Shown: positions 23,636 to 32,689, counted from the first letter of the stretch. The stretch: DNA of 64,000 nucleotides from an uncultured Prevotellaceae bacterium (GCA_902786665.1 CADADN010000046.1:35264-99263), one strand, 5' to 3'. A program made the numbers and translations. The notes: a model not told the origin generated them from the letters alone.

Positions 23636-23845
23636 AAGCCTTTAGGGGCCCCTAAAGCCCCTAAGGTCCTTAAAGTCCTTAAAGTCCTTAAAGTCCCTAA
23701 AGTCCCTAAAGTCCTTAAAGTCCTTAAAGTCCCTAAAGTCCTTAAAGACCCTAAAGACCCTAAAGACCCTAAAGCCCTTAAAGACCCTAAAGATCCTAAA
23801 GACCCTAAAGCCCTTAAAGACCCTAAGGACCTTAAAGCTTTATGG
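23636..23845 (+). repeat. Spacer array, 9-bp unit (CCTTAAAGT dialect)
   Basis: More than twenty units of CC(T/C)(T/A)AAAG(T/A/C) in a row, the longest and most regular array in the window. Downstream, 23846-23916 shows only AT-rich DNA before the next promoter. Confidence 0.95.
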
Positions 23846-23916
23846 GCTTACAATGGCTGTAAAGATGGTTTTTTCAGACAAAAATCATTCAAGTCGGACG
23901 ATAATTTCCATTTTTT

Positions 23917-23947
23917 TTTGTTTTTCTTCGATTTTGCCGTATATTTG
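23917..23947 (+). promoter_or_regulatory. Promoter of the acyl-CoA synthetase/prfB operon
   Basis: -33 TTTG 23917-23920, 19-bp spacer, -7 TATATTTG 23940-23947; leader about 88 nt. Confidence 0.8.
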
Positions 23948-24041
23948 CATTAAAATGCGAGATATGCGGTACGGTGAGGTGTTGGCTTTGTCCATGGATG
24001 CCCGCCCTTTCTCACATGACGTTATAAATACCTAATGGATT

Positions 24042-25850
24042 ATGCAGACAAATTGCCATTTTTCGGTCTTCGTACACGAACAAGCCAAGATCTTGGGCGA
24101 CAAGCCTGTTCTCACCTATCGAGACTTTGGTAGTAGGGAGTGGAAGTCGGTGTCGTGGAACCAATTCTCCGGCATCGTCAAGCAAGTGTCAAGCGCACTT
24201 CTCAACCTGGGTGTCAAGGTACAGGAAAACATCGGCGTGTTCTCGCAAAATGCGGTGCAGTATCTGTATACCGACTTCGGAGCCTTTGGCGTGAGGGCGG
24301 TCACCGTGCCTTTCTATGCCACGAGCAGCGAGGAGCAAATCCGCTTCATGATTGCAGATGCCGAGGTGCGCATCCTCTTCGTAGGAGAGCAGGAGCAATA
24401 CGACAAGGCTCACCGCATCTTCCCGCAATGTCCCTCATTGGAGCGCATCATCATCTACGACAAGGCAGTGAACATGGCGCCAGGAGACCCCAACGCCATC
24501 TATTTCGACGAATTCCTCAAACTGGGTGAGAACCTGCCCAGGCAGACCGAGGTGGAGAAACGATGCCAGGAGGCTACGATGGACGACATCGCAAACATCC
24601 TCTACACCAGCGGCACCACCGGCGACAGCAAGGGCGTCATCCTCACACACGGGCAATACCATGCTGCCATGGAGGCCAATCACAAGACCGTTCCCGTGGA
24701 TGAGAAGGATGTGGTGATGAACTTCCTCCCATACACCCATGTGTTTGAGAGAGGGTGGGCCATACTCTGCCTCACCGTGGGAGCAAGGCTCGTCATCAAC
24801 ACCTATCCCAAGGAGATACAGGAAACGTTGCGTGAGATACACCCCACTTGCATGAGTTCAGTGCCTCGTTTCTGGGAGAAGGTCTTCGTGGGAGTGAAGG
24901 CGAAAGTGGAAAAGTCGAGCGGTGCCAAGCGTGCACTCTTCAACAAAGCACTCTCCGTGGGGCGTCGATACAATGTGGAATACCTGAGCAATGGCAGGAG
25001 GCCGCCCCTCCACTTGCAGTTGGAGTATACGTTCTTCAACAAGACCGTCTTCAGCCTGATTCGGAAGGAATTGGGCTTGGAGAACGCCCATTTCTTCCCC
25101 ACGGCAGGAGCCACCGTCTCACCGGAGGTGGAAGAGTTCGTGCATTCCATAGGCATCGGCATGATGGTGGGATATGGACTCACCGAAAGCCTAGCCACCG
25201 TCTCCCACGACCATTACAACGCACCTTACACCATAGGGTCGGTGGGAAGGCCGCTCGACTCCGTGGAGGTGAAGATAGGTGAGAACGACGAAATCCTGCT
25301 TCGTGGTGCCACCATCACCAAGGGTTATTACAAGCGAGAGGCACTCACCGCCGCCGCTTTCGACGAGGATGGCTTCTTCCACACCGGAGATGCCGGATAT
25401 ATGAGAGGCGGGGAATTGTTCCTCAAGGAGCGCATCAAGGACCTCTTCAAAACCTCCAACGGCAAATACATCGCACCGCAGATGATAGAGTCGAAACTCC
25501 TGGTGGACAAGTTCGTGGAGCAAATCGCCGTCATCGCCGACCAGAGAAAATTCGTCTCCGCACTCATCGTACCCAATTTCGCACTTCTCGAGGAATATGC
25601 ACGCGACAACGGCATCAAGGTCGACAGTCCGGAGGCGCTCTGCCGAAACCCCAAGGTGCAGGCCATGATGACAGAGAGGATGGAAACCTTGCAACAAGGT
25701 CTTGCCAGTTACGAGCGCATCAAGAGGTTCACGCTTCTTCCGAAGCCTTTCAGCATGGAAAATGGTGAATTGACTAATACTTTGAAAATCAGGAGAAACG
25801 TCCTTCTCAAAAACTACGCCTCAGAGATAGAGGCCATGTACCAAGAGTAA
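24042..25850 (+). CDS. Long-chain acyl-CoA synthetase (AMP-forming)
   Basis: 602 residues. Activates fatty acids with ATP and CoA. Seen: P-loop ILYTSGTTGDSKGVILTHGQ, FLPYTHVFERGW, the A5 motif VGYGLTESLATVS, HTGDAGYMRGGELFLKERIKDLFKTSNGKYIAPQ, and the C-terminal catalytic Lys region ENGELTNTLKIRR. It has the long spacer after the P-loop typical of the FadD15/FadD type. Fourteen bases precede prfB, so they share an mRNA. Confidence 0.94.
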   Translation: MQTNCHFSVFVHEQAKILGDKPVLTYRDFGSREWKSVSWNQFSGIVKQVSSALLNLGVKVQENIGVFSQNAVQYLYTDFGAFGVRAVTVPFYATSSEEQIRFMIADAEVRILFVGEQEQYDKAHRIFPQCPSLERIIIYDKAVNMAPGDPNAIYFDEFLKLGENLPRQTEVEKRCQEATMDDIANILYTSGTTGDSKGVILTHGQYHAAMEANHKTVPVDEKDVVMNFLPYTHVFERGWAILCLTVGARLVINTYPKEIQETLREIHPTCMSSVPRFWEKVFVGVKAKVEKSSGAKRALFNKALSVGRRYNVEYLSNGRRPPLHLQLEYTFFNKTVFSLIRKELGLENAHFFPTAGATVSPEVEEFVHSIGIGMMVGYGLTESLATVSHDHYNAPYTIGSVGRPLDSVEVKIGENDEILLRGATITKGYYKREALTAAAFDEDGFFHTGDAGYMRGGELFLKERIKDLFKTSNGKYIAPQMIESKLLVDKFVEQIAVIADQRKFVSALIVPNFALLEEYARDNGIKVDSPEALCRNPKVQAMMTERMETLQQGLASYERIKRFTLLPKPFSMENGELTNTLKIRRNVLLKNYASEIEAMYQE

Positions 25851-25864
25851 ACGAAAGAAAGAAA

Positions 25865-26986
25865 ATGATAACCAGCGACCAACTGAAGGATGTGCTTGAG
25901 CGTGCCGACGCGTTGCACAGATACCTTGAGATAGACAAGAAGAAGATAGAATACGAGGAGGAAGACTTGCGCACACAGGCCCCCGACTTCTGGGACGACC
26001 CCAAGCGAGCGCAAGAGCAGATGAAGAAAGTGAAAGGCATCAAGAAATGGCTCGATGGCTACAAGGACGTTCGCGACAAGGCCGACGAGCTGCAACTCGC
26101 ATTTGACTTCTATCACGACGACATGGTCACCGAGGACGAGGTCGACAACGACTACGCCCTCGCCGTGAAAGCCATAGAGGAACTTGAGCTGCGCAACATG
26201 CTGCGTCAGAAGGAAGACCCCATGGACTGCGTGCTAAAAATCAACAGCGGCGCCGGAGGCACAGAGAGCCAGGACTGGGCACAGATGCTCATGCGCATGT
26301 ACATGCGATGGGCTGAGGCCCATGGCCACAAGGTGACGGTGAGCAACTTGCAGGACGGCGACGAGGCAGGCATCAAGAGTGTCACCATGGAGATAGAGGG
26401 TGGCGACAGCGCCTACGGCTTCCTCAAGAGCGAGAGTGGCGTCCACCGCCTCGTGAGGGTGTCGCCATTCAATGCACAAGGGAAGCGGATGACCAGCTTT
26501 GCCAGCGTCTTCGTCTCACCGCTCGTCGACGATACCATAGAGGTGTATGTCGATCCCTCGAAAGTGTCGTGGGACCTTTTCAGAAGCGGAGGCGCAGGAG
26601 GTCAGAATGTCAACAAGGTGGAGACGGGCGTACGTCTGAGATACCAGTATGTCGACCCTGACACGGGTGAGGAAGAGGAAATCCTCATCGAGAACACCGA
26701 GAGCCGCAAGCAGTTGGAAAACCGCAACAATGCCATGCGCCTTCTCAAGTCGCAACTCTACGACCGTGCCATGAAAAAACGTCTGGAGGCCCAGGCGAAG
26801 ATCGAGGCCGGGAAGAAAAAGATAGAGTGGGGGAGCCAGATTAGAAGTTATGTCTTCGACGACCGTCGTGTCAAAGACCACCGCACCAATTACCAGACCA
26901 CCGATGTCGATGGCGTGATGGACGGAAAAATCGATGGCTTCATCAAGGCTTATCTCATGGAATTCCCCGTCAATGAAGAACAATAG
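25865..26986 (+). CDS. prfB: Peptide chain release factor 2
   Basis: 373 residues. Reads UGA/UAA and triggers peptide release. Seen: SPF anticodon-like tripeptide at residues 200-202 (RF2-specific), GGQ at 245-247 within SGGAGGQNVNKVETGVR, and the RNAPTDRR-like tail DDRRVKDHRTNYQT. The programmed +1 frameshift found in most bacterial prfB genes (CTTTGA) is absent: the matching place reads TACCTTGAG in frame, so autoregulation by UGA is not expected. Confidence 0.97.
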   Translation: MITSDQLKDVLERADALHRYLEIDKKKIEYEEEDLRTQAPDFWDDPKRAQEQMKKVKGIKKWLDGYKDVRDKADELQLAFDFYHDDMVTEDEVDNDYALAVKAIEELELRNMLRQKEDPMDCVLKINSGAGGTESQDWAQMLMRMYMRWAEAHGHKVTVSNLQDGDEAGIKSVTMEIEGGDSAYGFLKSESGVHRLVRVSPFNAQGKRMTSFASVFVSPLVDDTIEVYVDPSKVSWDLFRSGGAGGQNVNKVETGVRLRYQYVDPDTGEEEEILIENTESRKQLENRNNAMRLLKSQLYDRAMKKRLEAQAKIEAGKKKIEWGSQIRSYVFDDRRVKDHRTNYQTTDVDGVMDGKIDGFIKAYLMEFPVNEEQ

Positions 26987-27033
26987 GGGAGTGGTAACGA
27001 AATCAAGGAACAACCATAAAAACAACATCAATT

Positions 27034-27177
27034 ATGTCAAAGAAATTAAACAAAAAGCGTCAGGCTTACGTTGAGAAACAAGAGAAACAAGGACAGAAGG
27101 TAGTGCTATGGATCATGGTGGGTTTGATTATCCTGGCTCTTGCCTATGCTTTCTACGCCATCAACAATATGTTTTGA
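27034..27177 (+). CDS. 47-residue single-pass membrane protein
   Basis: ATG 27034 to TGA 27177. A basic, hydrophilic N-terminus (residues 2-22, many Lys/Gln/Glu) is followed by one strong helix (VVLWIMVGLIILALAYAFYAI) and a three-residue end. It lies in a 200-bp gap between prfB and the CYTH gene, all on one strand and tightly spaced (12 bp to the next ATG). The open frame, plausible AT-rich start context and clear helix argue for a real gene. Function unknown. Confidence 0.75.
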   Translation: MSKKLNKKRQAYVEKQEKQGQKVVLWIMVGLIILALAYAFYAINNMF

Positions 27178-27189
27178 CCGTAGTAGGTT

Positions 27190-27690
27190 ATGAGTGGATT
27201 TGAGATAGAACGGAAGTTCCTCGTTTACAAAGACAGGGACTTCAAAAGTCATGCCTTCTCGTCAAGTCGTATCAAGCAGGGCTATATCCCCGCAAAAGGT
27301 GCCACGGTAAGGGTGCGCATCAGAGACGACAAGGGATACCTTACCATCAAGGCACCCTCTGTTGATGGAAGCCTGAAACGATACGAGTTTGAGAAGGAAA
27401 TCACGCTCGAAGAGGCAGAGCAACTGTTCCGCCTTTGTGAGAAGGGTGTCATCGACAAGACCCGCTACCTGGTAAAGAGTGGCGACCATGTCTTCGAGGT
27501 GGACGAGTTCTATGGCGACAATGAGGGCTTGGTGATAGCAGAAGTGGAGCTGGGGAGTGAGGATGAGCCTTTTGAGAAACCCGACTTCGTCGGCATGGAG
27601 GTGACTCGCGACCGTCGCTTCACCAACAAGAACCTGCGCTTGGTTCCCTATCTCATCTGGCGCGGCTCCGTACCCGAAGAATTCCGATAG
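27190..27690 (+). CDS. CYTH-domain triphosphatase-like protein
   Basis: 166 residues. The family mark ExExK appears at the start (FEIERKFLV); then RIKQGYI, VRVRIRDDKGYLTIK, RYEFEKEI, KTRYLV, EVDEFYG and IAEVELGSEDE give the eight strands of a triphosphate tunnel enzyme. Such proteins hydrolyse inorganic tripolyphosphate or act as class IV cyclases; the former is likelier for a short bacterial one. Its last 38 bases overlap the opposite-strand VanZ gene. Confidence 0.92.
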   Translation: MSGFEIERKFLVYKDRDFKSHAFSSSRIKQGYIPAKGATVRVRIRDDKGYLTIKAPSVDGSLKRYEFEKEITLEEAEQLFRLCEKGVIDKTRYLVKSGDHVFEVDEFYGDNEGLVIAEVELGSEDEPFEKPDFVGMEVTRDRRFTNKNLRLVPYLIWRGSVPEEFR

Positions 27691-28042
27691 CAAGAGCCAG
27701 CGTGGCGCCGGTGGCGTTGGCTGCAAAGTCGAGCCATTCCCCGCTGCGTCGGCCTCCGGTGCAAGTGGCTTGCAAAATCTCTATCAAGCCGCTCATCACG
27801 ATGGGCGACACCCATGCCAGCAGTAGCACCTTCCACCACTCCACACGGCGGTGACGGCGCAGGTATTCCTCCCAGATGACGGTGCAGGTGAGCAGATACA
27901 TCGCGATGTGTGTCCACTTGTCTATGAACGCCACGTCGTCCAACGGGGTTTCTGGAGGCGTGAAGAAACACAGGTACCAGATGATGGCTATCAACACGCA
28001 TGAAAAGGGGTAGTGGGTGACCAGGTGTATGAGGTATCGCAT
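27653..28042 (-). CDS. VanZ-family membrane protein
   Basis: 129 residues. Helices at ~13-27, 45-60, 70-88 and 105-122; FIDKWTHIAMYLLTCTV and EILQATCTGGRRSGEWLDFAANATGATLA match the VanZ-like pattern (DKxxHxxxY ... R...DxxxNxxG). VanZ proteins give teicoplanin or antimicrobial-peptide tolerance in some Gram-positives; role here unknown. Convergent, overlapping CYTH by 38 bases. Confidence 0.85.
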   Translation of the reverse strand: MRYLIHLVTHYPFSCVLIAIIWYLCFFTPPETPLDDVAFIDKWTHIAMYLLTCTVIWEEYLRRHRRVEWWKVLLLAWVSPIVMSGLIEILQATCTGGRRSGEWLDFAANATGATLALAIGILRVRSRAR

Positions 28043-28080
28043 CTTTCTTGATTATAATCATGCAAAAGTAATTCTTTTTA

Positions 28081-28235
28081 TTGAAAATTGAAAATCGAAA
28101 ATCGAAAATTGGCCTCCGGCCGAAGTTGCTCACGCTCGGCAGACTACAAGCATGCTTGGTCTGCCCTCGCTCAATCGCAACTTTGAAAATTGAAAAATCA
28201 GCGAAGCTAAAATTGAAAATTGGATGGCGAAGTTT
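28081..28235 (+). repeat. 7-bp AAAATTG array flanking one copy of the ~80-bp structured repeat
   Basis: 28111-28190 is a copy of the repeat also found at 39002-39159 (two, inverted) and 54744-54920 (two). Ends AAGTTGC and GCAACTT can pair; inside is a hairpin CCAAGC-type (here ACAAGCATGCTTGGT). 7-bp units (GAAAATT, GAAAATC) flank it. Bases 28236-28348 hold purine-rich sequence without a clear promoter. Confidence 0.8.
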
Positions 28236-28348
28236 TCGAAGTTACGAAGGAGAAGGAGCTGGAGCTGGAAGTGAGGGGAGTAAATTCTCCAACTTGGTAT
28301 AATTTCTTTATCTGCTTTAATTACGGAAAGAGTTCACAAGGGTAAGAT

Positions 28349-29713
28349 ATGTCGAAAACAACAGAAAGAGCCAGTTTTGGTAGCAAGTTGGGGGTGGTGC
28401 TGGCCACGGCTGGTTCTGCCGTGGGGCTCGGCAACATATGGCGCTTCCCATATATGACAGGTGAGAATGGAGGTGCAGCCTTCATCATCGTCTACATCGT
28501 CTGCGTGCTCATGTTGGGCATACCTTGCATGGTGAGCGAATTCATCATCGGGCGGCATGGGGCAGCCAACACGGCGAGGGCCTACGACCGCATGGCTGGG
28601 GGTAGTCCATGGAAATGTGTGGGATATCTCGGCGTACTGACAGGGTTCCTCATCTCCGGCTACTATGCCGTGGTGTCTGGCTGGTGCCTGCAGTATGTAT
28701 TTGGCTCCGCAGTGGGAACACTCAACGGAGACGCCGCACACGTGACGAACTATTTCAAGGAGTTCTCTTCCCACCCGGTGAAGCCCATCATCACCACTGT
28801 GGCGTTCCTCGCCATCACCCATTTCATCATCGTACGTGGCGTGCGCAACGGCATAGAAAGGATGTCGAAGTTGATGATGCCGCTGCTGTTCATCCTGCTT
28901 TTGGTGCTTGTGGTGGCATCGTGTCTCCTCCCTGGAGCGGGTAAAGGCATCTCCTTCCTTTTCAACCCCGATTTCGGAAAAATGAACAGGGGGATGTTTC
29001 TTGGAGCCTTGGGGCAGTCGTTCTATTCCCTAAGCATCGCCATGGGGTGCATCTGCACCTACGCCTCCTATTTCTCGAGACATACCAATCTCTTCAAGTC
29101 TGCATTGCAAATCAGTCTGGTGGACTGCCTCGTGGCCATTCTCGCCGGACTGATGATTTTCCCTGCGGCATTCTCCGTAGGCGTGGCTCCCGACTCTGGT
29201 GCCTCCCTTGTGTTCATCACCCTGCCCAATGTGTTCCAGCAGGCCTTCGCATCCATGCCGGTGCTGGGTGTCGTGGTGTCTGTATTGTTCTACGTCCTGC
29301 TCTCCGTGGCGGCCCTCACGTCGCTCATCTCCCTGCATGAAGTGAGCACAGCCTTCCTTCAGGAGGAGATGAAGGTGTCGCGGTCGAGGGCTGCAGTGAT
29401 GGTGACGGTCGCCTGCATGGTGATGGGGGTGTTCTGTTCGCTCTCCTTGGGAGCCTGGGATGGCTTGAGTCTCTTCGGCAAGTCGCTGTTCGACATCTTC
29501 GACTATGTCACCGGTCAAATCTTCCTGCCCGTCGGAGGTCTGCTCACCTGCATCTTCCTGGGCTGGGTGGCTCCGAAGCAGGTCGTGCGCGACGAGTTCA
29601 CCAACTGGGGCACGTTGAAGGGCACTTTCTTCCAGATATATCTTTTCTGCGTGCGCTTCATCTGCCCTTTGAGCATCCTGCTCATCTTCCTTCACCAACT
29701 GGATCTCATCTAA
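28349..29713 (+). CDS. Sodium-dependent (SNF/NSS) transporter, first of a tandem pair
   Basis: 454 residues, about 11 helices. Motifs of the neurotransmitter:sodium symporter family: GSAVGLGNIWRFPYMTGENGGAAF in helix 1 (sodium and substrate site), GVAPDSGASLVFITLPNVF, and LTSLISLHEV. Prokaryotic members import amino acids with sodium. Twelve bases before the second copy. The substrate cannot be told by eye. Confidence 0.93.
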   Translation: MSKTTERASFGSKLGVVLATAGSAVGLGNIWRFPYMTGENGGAAFIIVYIVCVLMLGIPCMVSEFIIGRHGAANTARAYDRMAGGSPWKCVGYLGVLTGFLISGYYAVVSGWCLQYVFGSAVGTLNGDAAHVTNYFKEFSSHPVKPIITTVAFLAITHFIIVRGVRNGIERMSKLMMPLLFILLLVLVVASCLLPGAGKGISFLFNPDFGKMNRGMFLGALGQSFYSLSIAMGCICTYASYFSRHTNLFKSALQISLVDCLVAILAGLMIFPAAFSVGVAPDSGASLVFITLPNVFQQAFASMPVLGVVVSVLFYVLLSVAALTSLISLHEVSTAFLQEEMKVSRSRAAVMVTVACMVMGVFCSLSLGAWDGLSLFGKSLFDIFDYVTGQIFLPVGGLLTCIFLGWVAPKQVVRDEFTNWGTLKGTFFQIYLFCVRFICPLSILLIFLHQLDLI

Positions 29714-29725
29714 GCAAATTGGAAT

Positions 29726-31093
29726 ATGGCGAAGCACGAACATGCAAGGGGCAGCTTCGGTTCGAAGATGGGCATCATCCTCGCCACGGCGGGCTCTGCC
29801 GTGGGGTTGGGCAACATCTGGCGATTTCCCTATATGACGGGGGTGAACGGTGGTGCCGCCTTCATACTCATCTATTTCTTCTGCGTGTTCATCCTTGGCA
29901 TCTCTGGCATGGTGGCTGAGTTTGTCGTGGGGCGTCATTCTGGCTCCAATGCCGCAAAGGCGTATGACAAGTTGGCCGGACGCACCCCTTGGCGTGTCAT
30001 TGGATACCTCGGCGTGGTCACCTCGATGATCATACTCGGCTTCTATGCCGTGGTCGCCGGCTGGTGCCTGCAATATCTCCTGGCATCCATAGTGGGACAT
30101 CTCAACGGGGATGCCGACTACGTGTTGGCTTATTTCCAAGACTTCTCAAGCAATCCTTGGAAACCCGTGTTGTGGGCGGTGGCGTTCATCGTTGCCACAC
30201 ATGTCGTGGTGGCACGCGGTGTGCGCAATGGCATAGAGAAGGCCTCCAAACTCCTCATGCCCACGCTTTTCGTGCTGCTACTGGTCATCATCGTGGCATC
30301 GTGCATGCTGCCGGGGGCGATGAAGGGTGTGCGTTTCCTTTTCCACCCCGATTTTTCCAAGGTCACGCACAGCGTGTTTCTCGAGGCCTTGGGACAGGCA
30401 TTCTTCTCACTCAGCCTTGGTACGGCGTGCCTGTGCACCTACGCCTCTTACTTCAAGCGTGAGACGAATTTGGTGGGTTCGGCGGTGCAGATTGCGCTGA
30501 TCGACTCCTTCATCGCCATCCTCGCCGGACTGATGATTTTCCCAGCTGCATTTTCGGTGGGTGTCGCACCCGACTCGGGGCCTTCGCTCATCTTCATCAC
30601 ATTGCCCAATGTGTTCAACGAGGCGTTCGCCAACATGCCGGCACTGGGATATGTCATCTCCATCCTTTTCTATGCGTTGCTTGCCCTGGCAGCCCTCACT
30701 TCCACCATCTCCATGCATGAGATTGGGACGGCATTCTTCCATGAGGAAATGCACATCTCACGCAACGCCGGGGCGTGGGTCGTCACTATCTGTTGCAGCG
30801 TCATCGCAGTCTTCTGCTCGCTTTCGCAAGGCATGTTGTCTTCAGCCAAGGTGATGGGAATGAACATCCTCGATGCGTGCGATGCATTGACAGCCCAGGT
30901 GTTGTTGCCATTAGGTTCGCTGCTCACCTGCTTGTTCGTGGGGTGGTATGTGCCAAAAAAGGTGGTACGTGACCAGGTCACCAATTGGGACACACTGCCC
31001 GCCACGACCTACAAGGTGTTCCTCTTCTTCGTACGCTTCGTATGCCCCATCTGCATCATTGCAGTGTTCCTGCATCAATTGGGGGTGGTGTAA
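29726..31093 (+). CDS. Sodium-dependent (SNF/NSS) transporter, second of a tandem pair
   Basis: 455 residues, co-linear with the preceding gene over its whole length (for example GSAVGLGNIWRFPYMTGVNGG, VARGVRNGIEKASKLLMP, FPAAFSVGVAPDSGPSLIF), so the pair arose by tandem duplication. The loops between differ clearly, suggesting different substrates rather than a recent copy. Same operon. Confidence 0.93.
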   Translation: MAKHEHARGSFGSKMGIILATAGSAVGLGNIWRFPYMTGVNGGAAFILIYFFCVFILGISGMVAEFVVGRHSGSNAAKAYDKLAGRTPWRVIGYLGVVTSMIILGFYAVVAGWCLQYLLASIVGHLNGDADYVLAYFQDFSSNPWKPVLWAVAFIVATHVVVARGVRNGIEKASKLLMPTLFVLLLVIIVASCMLPGAMKGVRFLFHPDFSKVTHSVFLEALGQAFFSLSLGTACLCTYASYFKRETNLVGSAVQIALIDSFIAILAGLMIFPAAFSVGVAPDSGPSLIFITLPNVFNEAFANMPALGYVISILFYALLALAALTSTISMHEIGTAFFHEEMHISRNAGAWVVTICCSVIAVFCSLSQGMLSSAKVMGMNILDACDALTAQVLLPLGSLLTCLFVGWYVPKKVVRDQVTNWDTLPATTYKVFLFFVRFVCPICIIAVFLHQLGVV

Positions 31094-31094
31094 G

Positions 31095-31240
31095 TGGAGT
31101 TGAAGGGGAGTTTTTTAGGAGTTAAAGAGGAGGGTTAAATAATTAATAATTTATAATTTATAATTAACAATTAACAAAAGGAGTTAAAGGGACATATGTT
31201 CACTTTTGGGAGTCAAAGAGGCATATGTTTACTTGTAGTT
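31095..31240 (+). repeat. Spacer array (GGAGTTAAAGG dialect, inverted form of 2190-2280)
   Basis: Scattered ~11-bp units around an AT-rich stretch of TAATTTATAATTT repeats (31140-31175), then gacatatgttcacttt, the complement of the lead-in seen at 45120. No good promoter match before the next gene was found. Confidence 0.7.
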
Positions 31241-31328
31241 CCATTTTTACTTGGTTGACTTTTTACAAGTCCCTACGCCACATATCACTATTTTTCAATA
31301 TTGTAAAAGTTATATACCTGTTTTCACC

Positions 31329-32309
31329 ATGTTCAAGGAATTCTTCTATTTTCCCAAGTCCGACCGCAAGGCCATCCTTGTGGCGTTGACTGTCGCGGTG
31401 ATGGCCGTCGTTGGCATCTGGCTTGTGGGAAAGGGCAATGATGCCACTGAGGGTGGTGAACCTGTCGGTGAAGGTGATGTGAATGTAGATGTGGCCACCG
31501 GCCAAGGTGCCGAAGGTTATGCCGTGGAAGGGCGTGAGGTGAGACTTGCGCCTTTCGACCCCAATCTTGCGGACAGTACGCAGTTGCTCTCCTTGGGCCT
31601 CCAGCCTTGGCAAGTGAAGAACATCCTGAAATACAGGGCAAAGGGTGGGGTGTTCCGTCAACCCACTGACTTTGCCAGGGTGTACGGACTCACAGTGAAA
31701 CAATATCGTGAATTGGAGCCCTATATCAGGATTTCGACCGACTTCCGCCCTGCCGCCGACGTTTATGGGAACCATTCTCATAGGCAAAGCTACCCGTCAA
31801 GGGGTGACTATGCACAGAGGGGTGGCTCTTCTTCTGGTTACACACCATGGGAACATTCATCCAACGACGCTACACCTTCCTATACGAGAGATACTCTGAT
31901 GTATCCCGTCAAACTCAAGGCGGGGGAGCATATCGACCTCAACAGGGCAGACACCACAGCACTCAAAAAAGTGCCGGGCATAGGGAGTTATTATGCCAGG
32001 AAAGTGGTGTCGTACAGGGAGAATCTGGGAGGATTCTGCTCCACCAACCAACTCTTGGAGATTGAGGGCTTTCCACAGGAGGCTACCGGCTTCTTCGTCC
32101 TCAAACCTTCGGATGTGAGGAAACTCAACGTCAACCATCTCACTCTTGCACAACTGCGCAAGCATCCTTATATCAATTTTTATATGGCAAAGGCCATCGT
32201 CGACCGTGTCAGGCTCAAGGGGCCGCTCCATTCTCTCGACGAACTTTCCCTCCTCCCTGACTTCACACCAGAAGTCATCAACAAACTCGCCCCCTACGTG
32301 GAGTTTTAG
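31329..32309 (+). CDS. Membrane-anchored helix-hairpin-helix (ComEA-like) protein
   Basis: 326 residues from ATG 31329. One N-terminal helix (AILVALTVAVMAVVGIWLV). Then two or more HhH regions: FDPNLADSTQLLSLGLQPWQVKNILKYRAKGGVFRQPTDFARVYGL, and IDLNRADTTALKKVPGIGSYYARKVVSYRENLGGFCSTNQLLEIEG, the latter the ComEA-type DNA-binding pattern; a third near LNVNHLTLAQLRKHPYI. ComEA binds incoming DNA during natural transformation in competent species. Longer than ComEA; no other competence genes are in the window. Confidence 0.85.
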   Translation: MFKEFFYFPKSDRKAILVALTVAVMAVVGIWLVGKGNDATEGGEPVGEGDVNVDVATGQGAEGYAVEGREVRLAPFDPNLADSTQLLSLGLQPWQVKNILKYRAKGGVFRQPTDFARVYGLTVKQYRELEPYIRISTDFRPAADVYGNHSHRQSYPSRGDYAQRGGSSSGYTPWEHSSNDATPSYTRDTLMYPVKLKAGEHIDLNRADTTALKKVPGIGSYYARKVVSYRENLGGFCSTNQLLEIEGFPQEATGFFVLKPSDVRKLNVNHLTLAQLRKHPYINFYMAKAIVDRVRLKGPLHSLDELSLLPDFTPEVINKLAPYVEF

Positions 32310-32532
32310 AAATGAAAAAACCGCCACCTTTCCTCACGGGTTGGTGACGGCCATTCCTAAAACATCTTTTGTTCAAACCTTTACTTACACTTATTGCAAT
32401 GCTGATTCCAACTACAAATATATAACGGAAATCAAAAATCTATCACCTTAATTGGGTTAAATTTTGTTAAATTTACACTATTAAGGAAATTGGACCTCAT
32501 TTTCAGGGGGTTGAAACCTTGGTTATCTATTC

Positions 32533-32640
32533 CTTGGAGTGGTCGGAGTGGTCGGAGTGACCGGAATGGTCGGAGTAATCGGAGTAATCAGAATGGTCGG
32601 AGTAATCGGAGTAATCGGAATGGTCGGAGTGACCGGATGG
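32533..32640 (+). repeat. Spacer array, 9-bp unit (GGAGTAATC dialect)
   Basis: Twelve units, same dialect as 15138-15245. The remainder of 32310-32689 is AT-rich; a weak hairpin with CCGCCACC/GGTGACGG (32320-32345) may end the preceding transcript. Confidence 0.9.
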
Positions 32641-32689
32641 TGCAGGGGGTGTGTAGCTAATTGCTGAAATGTTTTTCATACATGCTATG

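Noticed and set aside
23636-23845. CRISPR array
   Set aside because: Units are 9 bp, contiguous and without spacers; there are no cas genes in the window.
28081-28302. 73-codon ORF rich in KIENRKSKI
   Set aside because: It is translation of the 7-bp array and the 80-bp repeat.
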